Source: Pelomonas margarita (GTDB lineage: Bacteria > Pseudomonadota > Gammaproteobacteria > Burkholderiales > Burkholderiaceae_C). Taken from it: 64,000 nucleotides of DNA. The translations under genes were made by a program, and so were the position numbers. The stretch covers positions 310,001 to 374,000 of the forward strand of contig NZ_JBIGHW010000003.1 of assembly GCF_043555875.1 (NCBI RefSeq), read 5' to 3'. Positions 43,203 to 52,873 of this stretch are shown one piece after another (positions within the stretch are counted from its first letter, which is position 1; the number at the start of each line of letters is the position of its first letter). The notes under the pieces were generated by a model. That model was not told the origin of the DNA. It did not search any database and was given only the letters and a program-made list of their open reading frames with translations.

Positions 43203-44291
43203 ATGGCCAAGACCACGGTCGTGGTGGTGGACGACTCGGCGCTCGTGCGCTCCATCCTCACCGAAATCATCAACCGCCAGACGGACATGGAATGCATCGG
43301 CGCGGCCGCCGATCCGCTGCTGGCGCGCGAGATGATCCGCAACCTCAACCCGGACGTCATCACGCTGGACGTGGAAATGCCGCGCATGGACGGGTTGGAC
43401 TTCCTGTCGCGCCTGATGCGGCTGCGCCCCATGCCGGTGGTGATGGTGTCCACGCTGACCGAGCGTGGCGCCGAGGTCACACTGAAGGCCCTGGAGCTCG
43501 GCGCGGTGGACTTCGTCGCCAAGCCCAAGATCGGCGTGGCCGACGGCATCCGCCTGCTCGCGCAGGACATCACCGACAAGATCCGTATCGCCGCCAAGGC
43601 CCACATCCGCCGTGCGCCGCCTCCGCCCGCCGCCGGGTCAGCGGCGCCCGCGCCAGCCAAGCCGGTCACGATGGCCAGCCTGGGCCGCGCGTCAACCGAG
43701 AAGCTCATCTTCATCGGCGCCTCCACCGGCGGCACCGAGGCCACCAAGGACGTGCTGGTCAATCTGCCGGCGGACAGTCCCGCCGTCGTCATCACCCAGC
43801 ACATGCCACCGGGCTTCACCAAGAGCTATGCGGCGCGGCTGGACGGTCTGTGCAAGATCCGCGTGAAGGAAGCGCAGGACGGCGAGCGCATCCTGCCCGG
43901 CCACGGCTACATCGCCCCTGGCGGCCTGCACCTGACCGTGGAGCGCAGCGGCGCCAACTACATCGCCCGCGTGCAGGACGGCGACCCCATCAACCGCCAC
44001 AAGCCGTCGGTCGAGGCGCTGTTCCTGTCGGCAGCGCGCGTGGTGGGCCAGAACGCCATCGGCATCATGCTGACCGGCATGGGCGCCGATGGCGCCCGCG
44101 CCATGAAGGTCATGAAAGACGCCGGCTCCTACAACTACTGCCAGGACGAGGCCAGCTGCGTCGTCTTCGGCATGCCGCGCGAGGCCATCGCGGCCGGCGC
44201 AGCCGACGAGGTGCTGCCGCTCAACCAGATCGCCGGCAAGGTGCTGGAACGTCTGCGGGCCACGTCGGGCATGTCGCTGAACCGCGTCTGA
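43203..44291 (+). CDS. cheB: Chemotaxis response regulator protein-glutamate methylesterase
   Basis: 362 aa behind AAGGAGAG. Receiver domain with the acidic pair in VVVDDSALVR, phosphorylation Asp in VITLDVEMPRMDG and Lys near FVAKPK. A Pro/Ala linker follows, then the methylesterase domain with catalytic Ser in GASTGGTEA, His in QHMPPGFTKSYA and Asp in GMGADGA. It acts after cheR and cheD in the same operon and probably closes it. Confidence 0.97.
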   Translation: MAKTTVVVVDDSALVRSILTEIINRQTDMECIGAAADPLLAREMIRNLNPDVITLDVEMPRMDGLDFLSRLMRLRPMPVVMVSTLTERGAEVTLKALELGAVDFVAKPKIGVADGIRLLAQDITDKIRIAAKAHIRRAPPPPAAGSAAPAPAKPVTMASLGRASTEKLIFIGASTGGTEATKDVLVNLPADSPAVVITQHMPPGFTKSYAARLDGLCKIRVKEAQDGERILPGHGYIAPGGLHLTVERSGANYIARVQDGDPINRHKPSVEALFLSAARVVGQNAIGIMLTGMGADGARAMKVMKDAGSYNYCQDEASCVVFGMPREAIAAGAADEVLPLNQIAGKVLERLRATSGMSLNRV

Positions 44292-44361
44292 TCCCTAGTT
44301 CGATGGCGCCAGGCGCGCGCGGGCTGGGTTACGGTGCGCGCTTCGCCACGGAGCCCTGTTC

Positions 44362-45024
44362 ATGAAGCTGCCCCTTTCCACCTCCACCGCGCTCGCCTTG
44401 CTCAGCGCGGGCGCTGCGCACGCGGCCGATGCGTCGTTCAGCACCGAACAGGCCTTTGTCGCAGCAGCCGGCGCCACGGTGATCGAGAGCTTCGAGACGC
44501 TGGCAGGCCGGGATCGCACCCTGGCGCCCATCGTCACGTCGACGTTCACCCTCAGCACGGCCGCGGCGCCCATGGGCATCCAGACCAGCGCCAACGCCCC
44601 GTCCGACGGCTTCGGCGCTGCGGCGGTCGACGGCAGCCAGTACGTGTCGATCTACCTGCAGAACCTGGCACCCGGCAGCATCAGCTTCACGCTAGCGGCG
44701 CCCAGCACGAGCTTCGGCCTGTATTTGAGCGACCTCGGCGAAACCAGCGGACAGATCCGCGTGCAAACCAACAACGGCGTCTTCGCCAGCGGGCTGGTGG
44801 TCGCCACGTTTCCGCCAACCGTGAGCAACGGGCAACAGCGCTTCGTCGGCGTCACGCAGAACCAGGCATTCACGCAGGTCACGCTGACGGTCACGGGCGT
44901 GGACGAGGCCTATGGCCTGGACAAGGTCTACGTCAGCGCCGTGCCCGAGCCTGCGGCGGCCTGGCTGATGCTGGCCGGCCTGGGCGTGGCGGGCATCGCC
45001 GCCCGGTCGCGTCGCGCACGCTGA
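44362..45024 (+). CDS. PEP-CTERM-anchored exported protein
   Basis: 220 aa. Signal peptide (STALALLSAGAAHA), then a beta-rich domain (YVSIYLQNLAPGSISFTLAA). The C-terminus has the PEP-CTERM sorting signal: VPEPAAAW, a hydrophobic helix LMLAGLGVAGIAA and RSRRAR. The tail is recognised by exosortase in EPS-producing Gram-negatives. Function is unknown. Exosortase is not in the window. Confidence 0.9.
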   Translation: MKLPLSTSTALALLSAGAAHAADASFSTEQAFVAAAGATVIESFETLAGRDRTLAPIVTSTFTLSTAAAPMGIQTSANAPSDGFGAAAVDGSQYVSIYLQNLAPGSISFTLAAPSTSFGLYLSDLGETSGQIRVQTNNGVFASGLVVATFPPTVSNGQQRFVGVTQNQAFTQVTLTVTGVDEAYGLDKVYVSAVPEPAAAWLMLAGLGVAGIAARSRRAR

Positions 45025-45050
45025 TCGCGACAGAGTGGCGCGGCGGCGCC

Positions 45051-46235
45051 TCAGAGGAACAGCTGCTGTAGGTCGCTCAGGAAGTCGAAGCCGCGCTCGG
45101 TAGGCTGGATGCGCGCGGGGTCAGCCTCCAGCAGGCCGCGCCCACGGGCCGTCTCCAGTGCCTGGGCAATGCTGGACGGCGGCAGCCCGGTGCGCTCCAG
45201 GAACTGCGTCACCGTCACGCCCTCCTTGAGCCGCAGCGCGTTCAGCATGAACTCGAACGGCAGGTCCTTGCGGGCCACCTCGTGCTCGTTACTGACCTTG
45301 TTGTCCTGGGCCATGAAGGCTGCCGGCTCACGCCAGCGCACCTGGCGCAGCACGCGATGCGGAAAGCTCAGCTTGCTGTGTGCCCCGGCGCCGATGCCGA
45401 GGTAGTCACCGAACTGCCAGTAGTTCAGGTTATGCGCGCAGCGGTGGCCGTCGCGGGCGTAGGCCGAGACCTCGTAGCGCGACAGCCGCTGTGCACCGGT
45501 CTTCGTGGTGATGAGGTCCAGCATGTCGCTGGCCAGGTCAGGATCGGGCAGGTGCTCGGGCGTGCGCGTCGCGAAGACCGTGTTGGGCTCGATGGTCAGG
45601 TGGTAGACGGACAGGTGCGGGGGCTGAAAGCCCAGCGCCGTGTCCAACTCGCGCGACAGGTCGTCCAGCGTCTGACCGGGCAGCGCGTACATCAGGTCGA
45701 GGTTCCAGGTCTCGAACGCGCCGGCCGCCTCAGCCAGCGCCTCACGCGCCTGCGTGGCACTGTGCACACGCCCCAAGGTCTTCAGCTGCACGTCGTCGAA
45801 GCTCTGTACGCCCACCGAAAGCCGCGTGACACCCGCGTAACGGAAGCCGGCAAAACGCTCGCGCTCGAAAGTGCCCGGGTTGGCCTCCAGCGTGATCTCG
45901 CACCCGGCCTCCAGCGGCAGGCGGGCGCGGATGTCGCTGATGAGCTGCCCGATTTGCTCGGGATTGAACAGGCTGGGCGTGCCGCCGCCGATGAAGACGC
46001 TGACGATGGGTCGTCCCCAGATCAGCGGGAGTGCCGCTTCGAGATCGGCGCGCAGTGCCGCGAGGTAGGCCTCCGCCGTGTCTGCGGCGAGTCCACCGTT
46101 CTTCACCTCGTGCGAGTTGAAGTCGCAGTACGGGCACTTGCGCAGGCACCACGGCAAATGCACGTACAGCGCCAGCGGCGGCAGTGCGGGCAGTTGCAGC
46201 GTGCCCGGGCGCATCAGGTGCAGCAAATCAGCCAT
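45051..46235 (-). CDS. hemW: Heme chaperone HemW / coproporphyrinogen III oxidase-like radical SAM protein
   Basis: 394 aa. Radical SAM motif C-x3-C-x2-C in WCLRKCPYCDFNSH, the GGTPS loop, and the C-terminal HemN-like domain with winged-helix features (LPFEFMLNALRLKEG). HemW-type proteins lack the residues of true HemN and deliver heme. It is the last gene of the kinase-PP2C-rph-rdgB run, 4 nt after rdgB. Confidence 0.95.
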   Translation of the reverse strand: MADLLHLMRPGTLQLPALPPLALYVHLPWCLRKCPYCDFNSHEVKNGGLAADTAEAYLAALRADLEAALPLIWGRPIVSVFIGGGTPSLFNPEQIGQLISDIRARLPLEAGCEITLEANPGTFERERFAGFRYAGVTRLSVGVQSFDDVQLKTLGRVHSATQAREALAEAAGAFETWNLDLMYALPGQTLDDLSRELDTALGFQPPHLSVYHLTIEPNTVFATRTPEHLPDPDLASDMLDLITTKTGAQRLSRYEVSAYARDGHRCAHNLNYWQFGDYLGIGAGAHSKLSFPHRVLRQVRWREPAAFMAQDNKVSNEHEVARKDLPFEFMLNALRLKEGVTVTQFLERTGLPPSSIAQALETARGRGLLEADPARIQPTERGFDFLSDLQQLFL

Positions 46236-46239
46236 GACG

Positions 46240-46845
46240 TCAGCCGAGGTACCAGACCTCGCGGAACTGCTGGATGAGCTGCACCGCCGCCAGCGCGCGA
46301 TGGCTGTGCTGGTTCTTGACCGCGGCGCCCAGGCTGGCCACGGTCTGGCCGAGCGCCGGGATGTACATCAACGGGTCGTAGCCGAAACCGCCCTCGCCGC
46401 TCGGCGCGGTCAGGATCTCTCCCATCCAGCGCCCCATCGCGATCAACGGCTCGGGGTCATCGGCGCTGCGCACGGCCACCAGCGCGCAGACGAAGCGCGC
46501 ACGCCGGTCTTCGGCGCCGCTCAGCTCGCGCAACAAGCGCTCGTTGTTGGCGGCATCGCTCTTCTCACCGCCCGCATCCAGCGCATACCGGGCCGAGCGC
46601 ACGCCCGGTGCGCCCCCCAGCACGTCGACGCTGATGCCGGAGTCGTCGGCCAGCGCCGGGAGGCCGCTGAGCCTGGCTGCATGGCGGGCCTTGGCCAAGG
46701 CGTTTTCGGCAAAGGTGTCGAAGGGCTCCTCCGCCTCCGGAATGCCCAGGCTGCCCTGGTTCACCAGCTCGATGCCAAGCGGTGCGAACAAGGCCTGCAG
46801 CTCGACGAGCTTCTTGGCGTTGTTGGAGGCCAGGACGAGCTTCAT
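46240..46845 (-). CDS. rdgB: Non-canonical purine NTP pyrophosphatase
   Basis: 201 aa. LASNNAKKLVEL, ADDSGISVDVL and SGEGGFGYDPLM are the Ham1/ITPase motifs. It hydrolyses dITP/XTP so damaged purines are not incorporated. Overlaps rph by 4 nt. Confidence 0.97.
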   Translation of the reverse strand: MKLVLASNNAKKLVELQALFAPLGIELVNQGSLGIPEAEEPFDTFAENALAKARHAARLSGLPALADDSGISVDVLGGAPGVRSARYALDAGGEKSDAANNERLLRELSGAEDRRARFVCALVAVRSADDPEPLIAMGRWMGEILTAPSGEGGFGYDPLMYIPALGQTVASLGAAVKNQHSHRALAAVQLIQQFREVWYLG

Positions 46846-47564
46846 GCCGACTTCTGCAAAGCGATCAGCTCACGGATGCCCTTGTCCGCCAGGTCGAGCA
46901 GTGCGTTCATCTCGTCGCGCGTGAAGACGACGCCCTCCGCCGTGCCCTGCAGCTCAACGAAGCCACCCGAGCCCGTCATGACGACATTCATGTCCGTGTC
47001 GCAGGCCGAATCCTCGGTGTACTCCAGGTCCAGCAGCGGCACGCCGTCGACGATGCCGACGGAGATGGCCGCCACCGAGTCCTTGATCGGCGAGCGCGAC
47101 AGCTTGCTTTCCGCAATCAGTTTGTTGACGGCATCCGTCGCGGCCACGAAGGCGCCGGTGATAGCCGCCGTGCGCGTGCCGCCGTCGGCCTGCAGCACGT
47201 CGCAGTCCAGCGTGATGGTGCGCTCACCGAGCGCGGCGAGGTCGAACACGGCGCGCAGCGAGCGGCCGATGAGGCGCTGGATCTCCTGCGTGCGGCCGCT
47301 CTGCTTGCCCTTGGCCGCCTCGCGGTCGCTGCGGGTGTGCGTGGCACGCGGCAGCATGCCGTATTCGGCCGTCACCCAGCCCTCGCCCGAGCCGCGCTTG
47401 TGAGGCGGCACGCGCTCTTCCACCGAGGCGGTGCAGAGCACCCGCGTCGAGCCGAACTCGATGAGCACGGAGCCCTCGGCATGCACGGTGAAGCCACGGG
47501 TGATGCGCACCGGGCGCAATTGATTGGCAGCGCGGCCAGCGCTGCGCGTGAAGGTCTTGGTCAT
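46842..47564 (-). CDS. rph: Ribonuclease PH
   Basis: 240 aa from ATG 47564 (MTKTFTRSAGR). RNase PH signatures GSVLIEFGSTRVLCTASVEE, RSDREAAKGKQSGRTQEIQR and TLDCDVLQADGGTRTAAIT are intact. It trims tRNA 3' ends phosphorolytically. Followed directly by rdgB, a frequent pair. Confidence 0.97.
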   Translation of the reverse strand: MTKTFTRSAGRAANQLRPVRITRGFTVHAEGSVLIEFGSTRVLCTASVEERVPPHKRGSGEGWVTAEYGMLPRATHTRSDREAAKGKQSGRTQEIQRLIGRSLRAVFDLAALGERTITLDCDVLQADGGTRTAAITGAFVAATDAVNKLIAESKLSRSPIKDSVAAISVGIVDGVPLLDLEYTEDSACDTDMNVVMTGSGGFVELQGTAEGVVFTRDEMNALLDLADKGIRELIALQKSA

Positions 47565-47580
47565 GACAGGGAAAAAAGAG

Positions 47581-48489
47581 TTAGCGGCGATGCAGGCCGC
47601 GACCGGACTGGCGGATGGCTTCGTTGATCTCGCGCACCGAGCGCTCGATCTCCTCGTCATCCATGCCGGCGACGAGGTCGGCGTCCAGCGCGCCCTGGAT
47701 GGTGGAGGCAAAGCCGGAATTGCCGAGGTTCTGCGTGGTGTCGCCGGCGGGATCGCCCTCGCCTTCCCACTCCACGGACAGTACCGTCACGTTGTCACTG
47801 CGCTCGCCACCGCGGCGCAGCGCCTGCTCCACCAGCTCCGGCACGGCCTCCGAGATGGCCAGGTCGGCCATCTGGCGGACGATCTCGTGGTCTTCGACGC
47901 TACCCCACAGGCCGTCGGAGCACAGCAGGATGCGGTCCCCCGGCTCCAAGATCAACGGGCCCTGGCAGTCCACCATGGGCTTGCCCGGGCTGCCCAGGCA
48001 GGTAAAGAGCACATTGCGGTTGAACGCCTCGGTCCCGCGGCCCACGCGCCCCAGCGCCTCCTGCAGTTCCGAGTAGGAGTGGTCACGGGTGCGCGCGATC
48101 AACTTGCCACTGCGCACGAGGTACAGCCGCGAGTCACCGCAATGCGCCCACCAAGCCAGATTGCCCTGCAGGATGCAGGCAACGAGGGTGGTGCGTGGCG
48201 TGTCGGTCAGGCCCTTGCTCTCGGCGTAGCGCAGCAGCTGGTGATGGGCGATGACGATGGTTTCCTGCAGGAAGCGCTGCGGATCGTCGAGCACCGGGCG
48301 CGCATCCTGCTGGAACAGCGCGGCCAACGTCTGCAACGCAATCTGCGCGGCGACCTCGCCTTCCGGATGGCCACCCATGCCGTCGGCCAGCGCGAACAGG
48401 CCGGCTTCCCGCGTGAAGCAATAGCCCATGCGGTCCTCGTTGGTCTCGCGGCCACCGCGACGACTGACTTGGAAGACGCTGAATCTCAA
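47581..48489 (-). CDS. PP2C-type Ser/Thr protein phosphatase
   Basis: 302 aa. Metal-binding motifs RGGRETNEDRMG, LADGMGGHPEGEVAA and SDGLWGSVEDHEIV with late DNVTV. It probably reverses phosphorylation by the adjacent kinase, whose stop overlaps its start by 4 nt. Substrate not known. The C-terminus carries an acidic, MDDEEIERSVREI-type helix. Confidence 0.95.
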   Translation of the reverse strand: MRFSVFQVSRRGGRETNEDRMGYCFTREAGLFALADGMGGHPEGEVAAQIALQTLAALFQQDARPVLDDPQRFLQETIVIAHHQLLRYAESKGLTDTPRTTLVACILQGNLAWWAHCGDSRLYLVRSGKLIARTRDHSYSELQEALGRVGRGTEAFNRNVLFTCLGSPGKPMVDCQGPLILEPGDRILLCSDGLWGSVEDHEIVRQMADLAISEAVPELVEQALRRGGERSDNVTVLSVEWEGEGDPAGDTTQNLGNSGFASTIQGALDADLVAGMDDEEIERSVREINEAIRQSGRGLHRR

Positions 48490-49454
48490 GCTTTTGCCCC
48501 GGACTTCAAGTTTTCCAGTTGAAGTTTCAGCCGCTCGCTAAAACTGAGCTTGGTGTAGCGCCGCTCGGTCTCGCGGGCGAGTTCCTTCTGCAGCGCGAAC
48601 ACGCTCTGCGGGCGCGACAGCGGGTCCAGGGACATGCACCACTCGGTCACTTCGAGCAGGTTGTCGGAATAGACATTGCGCAGGCGCGATAGGCTCAGGT
48701 TGAGCCGGTCCTTCTCCAGCCGCTGCGGCGCGTCGTTGGGCGGATAGCCCTGCATGCAGGCATAGATGCAGGCGCCAATGGCGTAGATATCCGTCCACGG
48801 GCCCAGCGAACCGTCGCGGCGGTACATCTCCGGCGCGGCAAAGCCGGGCGTGTACATCGGGCGGATGAAGTTGCCTTCCTTGCTCAGCACTTCGCGCGCG
48901 GCGCCAAAGTCCAGCAGTACGGCCTTGTTGTCGTTCGTGATGAAGATGTTGGCCGGCTTGATGTCCAAATGGAGCATCTTGTGCTGGTGCACGATGCGCA
49001 GGCCGCGCAGGATCTCGTCGAACAGGCTGCGGATGGTGGACTCGCGGAACACTTTGTCGCGCTTCATGTCGCGCGCGGTCACGATGAAATCCTGCAGCGT
49101 GTCGCCCTGCAGGTAGTTCATGACCATATATACGGTCTCGTTCTCGCGCAGGAAGTTCAGCACCGAGACGACGCTGGGGTGAGAGATCTGCGCGAGTGAA
49201 CGGCCTTCCTCGAAGAAACTCTTCAGGCCGAGTCGGTACAGCGGCTGCTTCTCGGGCTTGACGCGCGGCGTCAGCTCTCCCGGGGAACGCTCGGCCAGCG
49301 ACGAGGGCAGGTATTCCTTCAGCGCGACGAGGTGGTGGTCCGGGTCTTCGGCCAGATAAACCACGCCGAAACCGCCAGCTGCCAGCCGCTTGATGATCTG
49401 GTAGCCCCCTACCACCGTGCCTGCTGGCAATGGCGCCGGCTTCGGCTTGGACAT
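48486..49454 (-). CDS. Hanks-type Ser/Thr protein kinase
   Basis: 322 aa from ATG 49454. Gly-rich loop LAAGGFGVVYLAE, catalytic HLDIKPANIF (HxD), LLDFGAAR (DFG) and PEMYRRDGSLGPWTDIYAIG. No transmembrane helix, so cytosolic. Forms a kinase-phosphatase pair with the downstream PP2C. It is divergent from yicC, with 32 bp between starts. Confidence 0.95.
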   Translation of the reverse strand: MSKPKPAPLPAGTVVGGYQIIKRLAAGGFGVVYLAEDPDHHLVALKEYLPSSLAERSPGELTPRVKPEKQPLYRLGLKSFFEEGRSLAQISHPSVVSVLNFLRENETVYMVMNYLQGDTLQDFIVTARDMKRDKVFRESTIRSLFDEILRGLRIVHQHKMLHLDIKPANIFITNDNKAVLLDFGAAREVLSKEGNFIRPMYTPGFAAPEMYRRDGSLGPWTDIYAIGACIYACMQGYPPNDAPQRLEKDRLNLSLSRLRNVYSDNLLEVTEWCMSLDPLSRPQSVFALQKELARETERRYTKLSFSERLKLQLENLKSGAKA

Positions 49455-49486
49455 AATCGCGTTTTGTCTGTTTATGCGAGTGCGAA

Positions 49487-50401
49487 ATGCCAGTCTACAG
49501 CATGACCGGGTACGCCAATTCCACGGCACAGCCCCCTAAGGCCGACGACGGCACCACCCTTTCACAGGCCAGCGTGAGCGTTGAATTGCGCTCGGTCAAT
49601 GGCCGCTTCCTGGACCTGTCCCTGCGCATGCCGGAAGAGTTACGAGGGTTGGAACCCCAGCTGCGCGAACTCATCGCGGCGCGATTCAAGCGCGGCAAGA
49701 TTGAGCTGCGCATCAATACCCAGCGAGAAACCGACGGCAGCTGGCCACAGCCTCACCCCGAGCAACTGAATCGCCTGGCGAACCTGGAATCCAAGGTGCG
49801 CACCTGGCTGCCGCAGGCGACGCCACTGTCCGTCCACGAAGCCTTGAACTGGTGCAAGGCAGGCGGCAGTACGACGGCCCAACTCGACGGGCCGACGCTC
49901 GAGGCCGCCAGGGCCTGCGTCGAGGGCCTTGCCGAATCGCGCGAGCGCGAGGGCGAAAAGCTGGTGCTCATCCTGACGGAGCGCATCAAGCGCCTGCGCG
50001 AGCTGGCTGACGAAGCCGAGCCGCTGCTGCCGGCCGTCGTCGCCCGTCAGCAACAACGCTTCCTCGAACGCTGGCAGGAAGCCTTGGCAAGCACCGGCGC
50101 GGCCAGCAGCGTGCCGCAAGAAGCACTGCAGGAGCGCGCCCTGAACGAGGCCGCTGCGTTTGCCATCCGCATCGACGTTGCCGAGGAACTGGCCCGGCTA
50201 CGCGCCCATCTCGATGAACTCACCCGCCTGTTGAAGAAAGGTGGCGAACTCGGAAAGCGGCTCGACTTCCTGATCCAGGAGCTGCACCGTGAAGCCAACA
50301 CCTTGGGCTCGAAATCCGCCGCGCTCGAGCTGACCAATGTGTCTGTCGAGATGAAAGTCGCCATCGAACAAATGCGGGAGCAGGTGCAAAACATTGAGTA
50401 G
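49487..50401 (+). CDS. yicC: YicC/YloC-family endoribonuclease
   Basis: 304 aa from ATG 49487. N-terminal YSMTGYANS, then VELRSVNGRFLDLSLRMP and the C-terminal KRLDFLIQELHREANTLGSK motif are diagnostic. Implicated in RNA turnover. Full length, and faces away from the kinase operon. An IS3 remnant begins 6 nt after its stop on the opposite strand. Confidence 0.96.
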   Translation: MPVYSMTGYANSTAQPPKADDGTTLSQASVSVELRSVNGRFLDLSLRMPEELRGLEPQLRELIAARFKRGKIELRINTQRETDGSWPQPHPEQLNRLANLESKVRTWLPQATPLSVHEALNWCKAGGSTTAQLDGPTLEAARACVEGLAESREREGEKLVLILTERIKRLRELADEAEPLLPAVVARQQQRFLERWQEALASTGAASSVPQEALQERALNEAAAFAIRIDVAEELARLRAHLDELTRLLKKGGELGKRLDFLIQELHREANTLGSKSAALELTNVSVEMKVAIEQMREQVQNIE

Positions 50402-50429
50402 GGGGGATGCGGACAAAAACTTGGACTGG

Positions 50430-51108
50430 TTATGCGGCGATGCCCAGGCGCCGGCGATGCTGGGCGGGACTGCGAAAGCCCAGTGAGCTCTTGATCCGGA
50501 CCTCGTTGTACCGGCGGATGTACGCATCCAGCGCCGCGACGAACTCGTCGATGCTCGTTGACAGCCAGTCGCGGGCAAAGAACATCTCGATCTTGAGCCG
50601 ACCAAAGAAGCCTTCGCACGCCGCGTTGTCGGGCGAGCATCCCTTGCGTGACATCGAGCGGACTAGCTTTGCATCGGCGATTCGAGCCAGCCAACCTGGC
50701 CACCGATAATGACCGCCACGATCGGAATGCACCACGGGCCTCTCGCCACTGGCAGTGACCTTGTCGATCGCAGCGTCGAGCATCGTGTTGACCAACTCGG
50801 CATTTGGCCGCGTGCCGATCGACCAGCTCACGACCATGCCGTCGAAGCAATCGATCATGGGTGAGAGATACACCTTGCCAGCCGGTATCTGGAACTCCGT
50901 GATGTCCGTGAGCCACTTCTCGTTCGGCGCACGGGCGCTGAAATCTCGGTTCAACACGTTGTCGGGCGCTGGGCTGATCTCGCCCATGTAGGAGCCGTAC
51001 CGACGGCGTCTGCTCGTCGCGACACCAAGCACTCCTGCTTCATCAGACGGCGCACGACCTTCTCCGACACGTTGACGCACTGATCGCTCAGCGATGCATC
51101 CCCGGCGG
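50430..51108 (-). pseudogene. IS3-family transposase OrfB remnant (truncated and frameshifted)
   Basis: The C-terminal two-thirds of an rve-type transposase are readable: RRRRYGSYMGEISPAP, NEKWLTDITEFQIPAGKVYL (first Asp), HSDRGGHYRW (second Asp), PDNAACEGFFGRLKIEMF (Glu). Just upstream, VSEKVVRRLMKQECLV is in another frame, so there is a frameshift near 51000. The OrfA part and N-terminus are missing, replaced by the IS21-type end at about 51108. Not functional. Confidence 0.85.
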
Positions 51109-51574
51109 CCACCCAAATTCCCCCACTGATGGCCACCCCAAATTCCCCCACCCCAGCGCCGTCGTGACGACGAGCTGAGCTTGCCGTACGCGGCGCCGGG
51201 GTAACCCCGGCAGGGCGTTACTTTTCTCTCCCTCTGACGCCTGAGGGAGCCACGGAGTGAACGTCTTGAAGCCGCACCTACGAATCACCCTGCAGACCCT
51301 GCTGGACGCTGGCACCAGCCAGCGCGAGATCGAGCGCGTCACCGGCATTGATCGCAAGACGATCCGCGCGTATCAGAAGCGTCTTGCCCAAGAGCGCGCG
51401 GCGAACTCCTCCGGGGTGGCCACCGACCCCGGCATTCAAATTCCCCCACCCCGGCCACCGGCTTCAGCAACTGCGACGACAGAGCGGCACATCAAGCGGC
51501 ACCTGGTGAAACCGGTCGAGGCGAACGATCGCGAGGTGGAGCGCCGCGTCAGCAATGCTGCCGACGGCACCTGA
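51109..51574 (+). mobile_element. IS21-family remnant: terminal repeats and 5' part of istA
   Basis: Two copies of GGCCACC(C)CAAATTCCCCCAC (about 51113-51160) resemble IS21-type end repeats. An ORF from GTG 51257 follows, MNVLKPHLRITLQTLLDAGT, with HTH QREIERVTGIDRKTIRAY, then IQIPPPRPPAS, the N-terminal portion of IstA. It stops after 105 aa without the catalytic rve domain; istB is missing. It interrupted the IS3 remnant and was itself deleted. From 51575 to about 51716 nothing is recognised. Confidence 0.75.
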
Positions 51575-51718
51575 CACACAGCTCCTCAGCGGTTCGGCCC
51601 GCTCACGAGGATCGGCGTATGCACGATGAAGTAGACCGGCTGTAGCTTGGTGTCGCTGGTCTTCAGCCTTTTGCCACAGGAGTTTTGGAAGATGCGGGGT
51701 TGGATTTTGGAAAGACCA

Positions 51719-51752
51719 AGAAAAAAGCACCTAGCGTTTCCGCTAAGTGCTT
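51719..51752 (-). terminator. tRNA-Lys operon terminator
   Basis: AGCACCTAGCG pairs with CGCTAAGTGCT over TTTC (one mismatch), followed on the minus strand by a TTTTTT tract. It is downstream of two tRNA-Lys genes. Confidence 0.8.
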
Positions 51753-51770
51753 GTTTTCATTCTTAATTTT

Positions 51771-51846
51771 TGGTGGGCCCTGAGTGACTCGAACACTCGA
51801 CCTACGGATTAAGAGTCCGCTGCTCTACCAACTGAGCTAAGAGCCC
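51771..51846 (-). tRNA. tRNA-Lys (CTT)
   Basis: 76 nt with CCA, acceptor GGGCTCT/GGGCCC-type pairing with a G-U, anticodon loop CTCTTAA (CTT), T-loop GTTCGAGT. Transcribed with the next tRNA. Confidence 0.95.
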
Positions 51847-51917
51847 TGATTCAACTTGACTGCTGTCCTGCTGAGCCAACTAGTTTAGCATGATTTTTTG
51901 TCACACTAAAAAATTTT

Positions 51918-51993
51918 TGGTGGGATGTGCAGGATTCGAACCTGCGACCAACGGATTAAAAGTCCGCTGCTCTACCGACTGAGCTAACATCCC
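51918..51993 (-). tRNA. tRNA-Lys (TTT)
   Basis: 76 nt with CCA, acceptor GGGATGT pairs with ACATCCC, anticodon loop CTTTTAA (TTT), T-loop GTTCGAAT. The two lysine tRNAs are 71 nt apart. Confidence 0.96.
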
Positions 51994-52060
51994 GCGTCAA
52001 GCAGAGCCTAGCATTCTAGTCATCTTTCTGCCTTGTTCGCAAGTACTTGAGAAAACTTTT

Positions 52061-52873
52061 TTACTTGCGCCCCTGGCTTGCCGCTCGAGCGATGTGCAGA
52101 CGCTGCAGCTCCGCCGCAGCGCACAGCCCAAATGTCGCCGTGACAGTCACGCTCGAACCGTAGCCATGGCAGTTCAAGCTGCCGTCCACCTCGCAGGCCT
52201 CACCTTCCGGCCGCTGGGGCTGGTGCACTGGTTCCTTCGAGTACACACAGGCAACCCCCATGGTGCCGACACGCGGCGCGCCATGCTGCTTGCGCAGGCG
52301 TTGGCGCAGCGAAGCCAGCAGCGGGTCGTGAGTGGTGGCGCTGAGGTCGTCCAATTGCACGCGGTGCGGCTCGCGCTTGCCACCCGCTGCGCCGACAGTC
52401 ACGAAGGGCAGTTCCAGCTGGCGGGCCCAGTCAGCCAGCACGGCTTTGGCGCGTACCTGGTCGCAGCAATCAATGAGGCCGTCGACCGCAGCGCCGCCCA
52501 GCAGCTTCGGCCAGTTGTCGGCGTCGACAAACTCCTCGATCACGCGCACGGAACAGCCTGGATGGATATCCGCGACACGCAGGCGCGAGGCCTCGGCCTT
52601 GGCCATGCCGACGGTGGACCCCAAGGCCTGGATCTGGCGATTGATGTTGGATTCGGAGACCTGATCCAGATCGATCAGGACCAGTTCGGCGACACCGCTG
52701 CGGGCCAGCGCCTCCGCGGCCCAGGAACCGACGCCGCCCAGCCCGACGACGGCGAATCTCGCCGTGCGCAGACTGTTGTAGGCGGCATCACCATGGAGCC
52801 GGCGCAGGCCGCCGAAGCGACGCTCCAGATCGGCGTCGTCATCGGCGACGACTGCCCGATCTTGCGCGTTCAC
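52061..52873 (-). CDS. tcdA: tRNA threonylcarbamoyladenosine dehydratase (E1-like)
   Basis: 270 aa from GTG 52873 (overlaps cpoB stop by GTGA). ATP-binding GLGGVGSWAAEALARSG, DLDQVSESNINRQ and the catalytic region ALGSTVGMAKA; Cys in IDCCDQVRAK. It dehydrates t6A37 to cyclic ct6A in tRNAs. The start at 52990 sometimes predicted would run well into cpoB and is rejected. Confidence 0.92.
   Translation of the reverse strand: MNAQDRAVVADDDADLERRFGGLRRLHGDAAYNSLRTARFAVVGLGGVGSWAAEALARSGVAELVLIDLDQVSESNINRQIQALGSTVGMAKAEASRLRVADIHPGCSVRVIEEFVDADNWPKLLGGAAVDGLIDCCDQVRAKAVLADWARQLELPFVTVGAAGGKREPHRVQLDDLSATTHDPLLASLRQRLRKQHGAPRVGTMGVACVYSKEPVHQPQRPEGEACEVDGSLNCHGYGSSVTVTATFGLCAAAELQRLHIARAASQGRK

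Noticed and set aside
51464..51730. Minus ORF overlapping the IS21 remnant
   Set aside because: It is antisense to istA and crosses into the tRNA-Lys terminator; no recognisable protein features.
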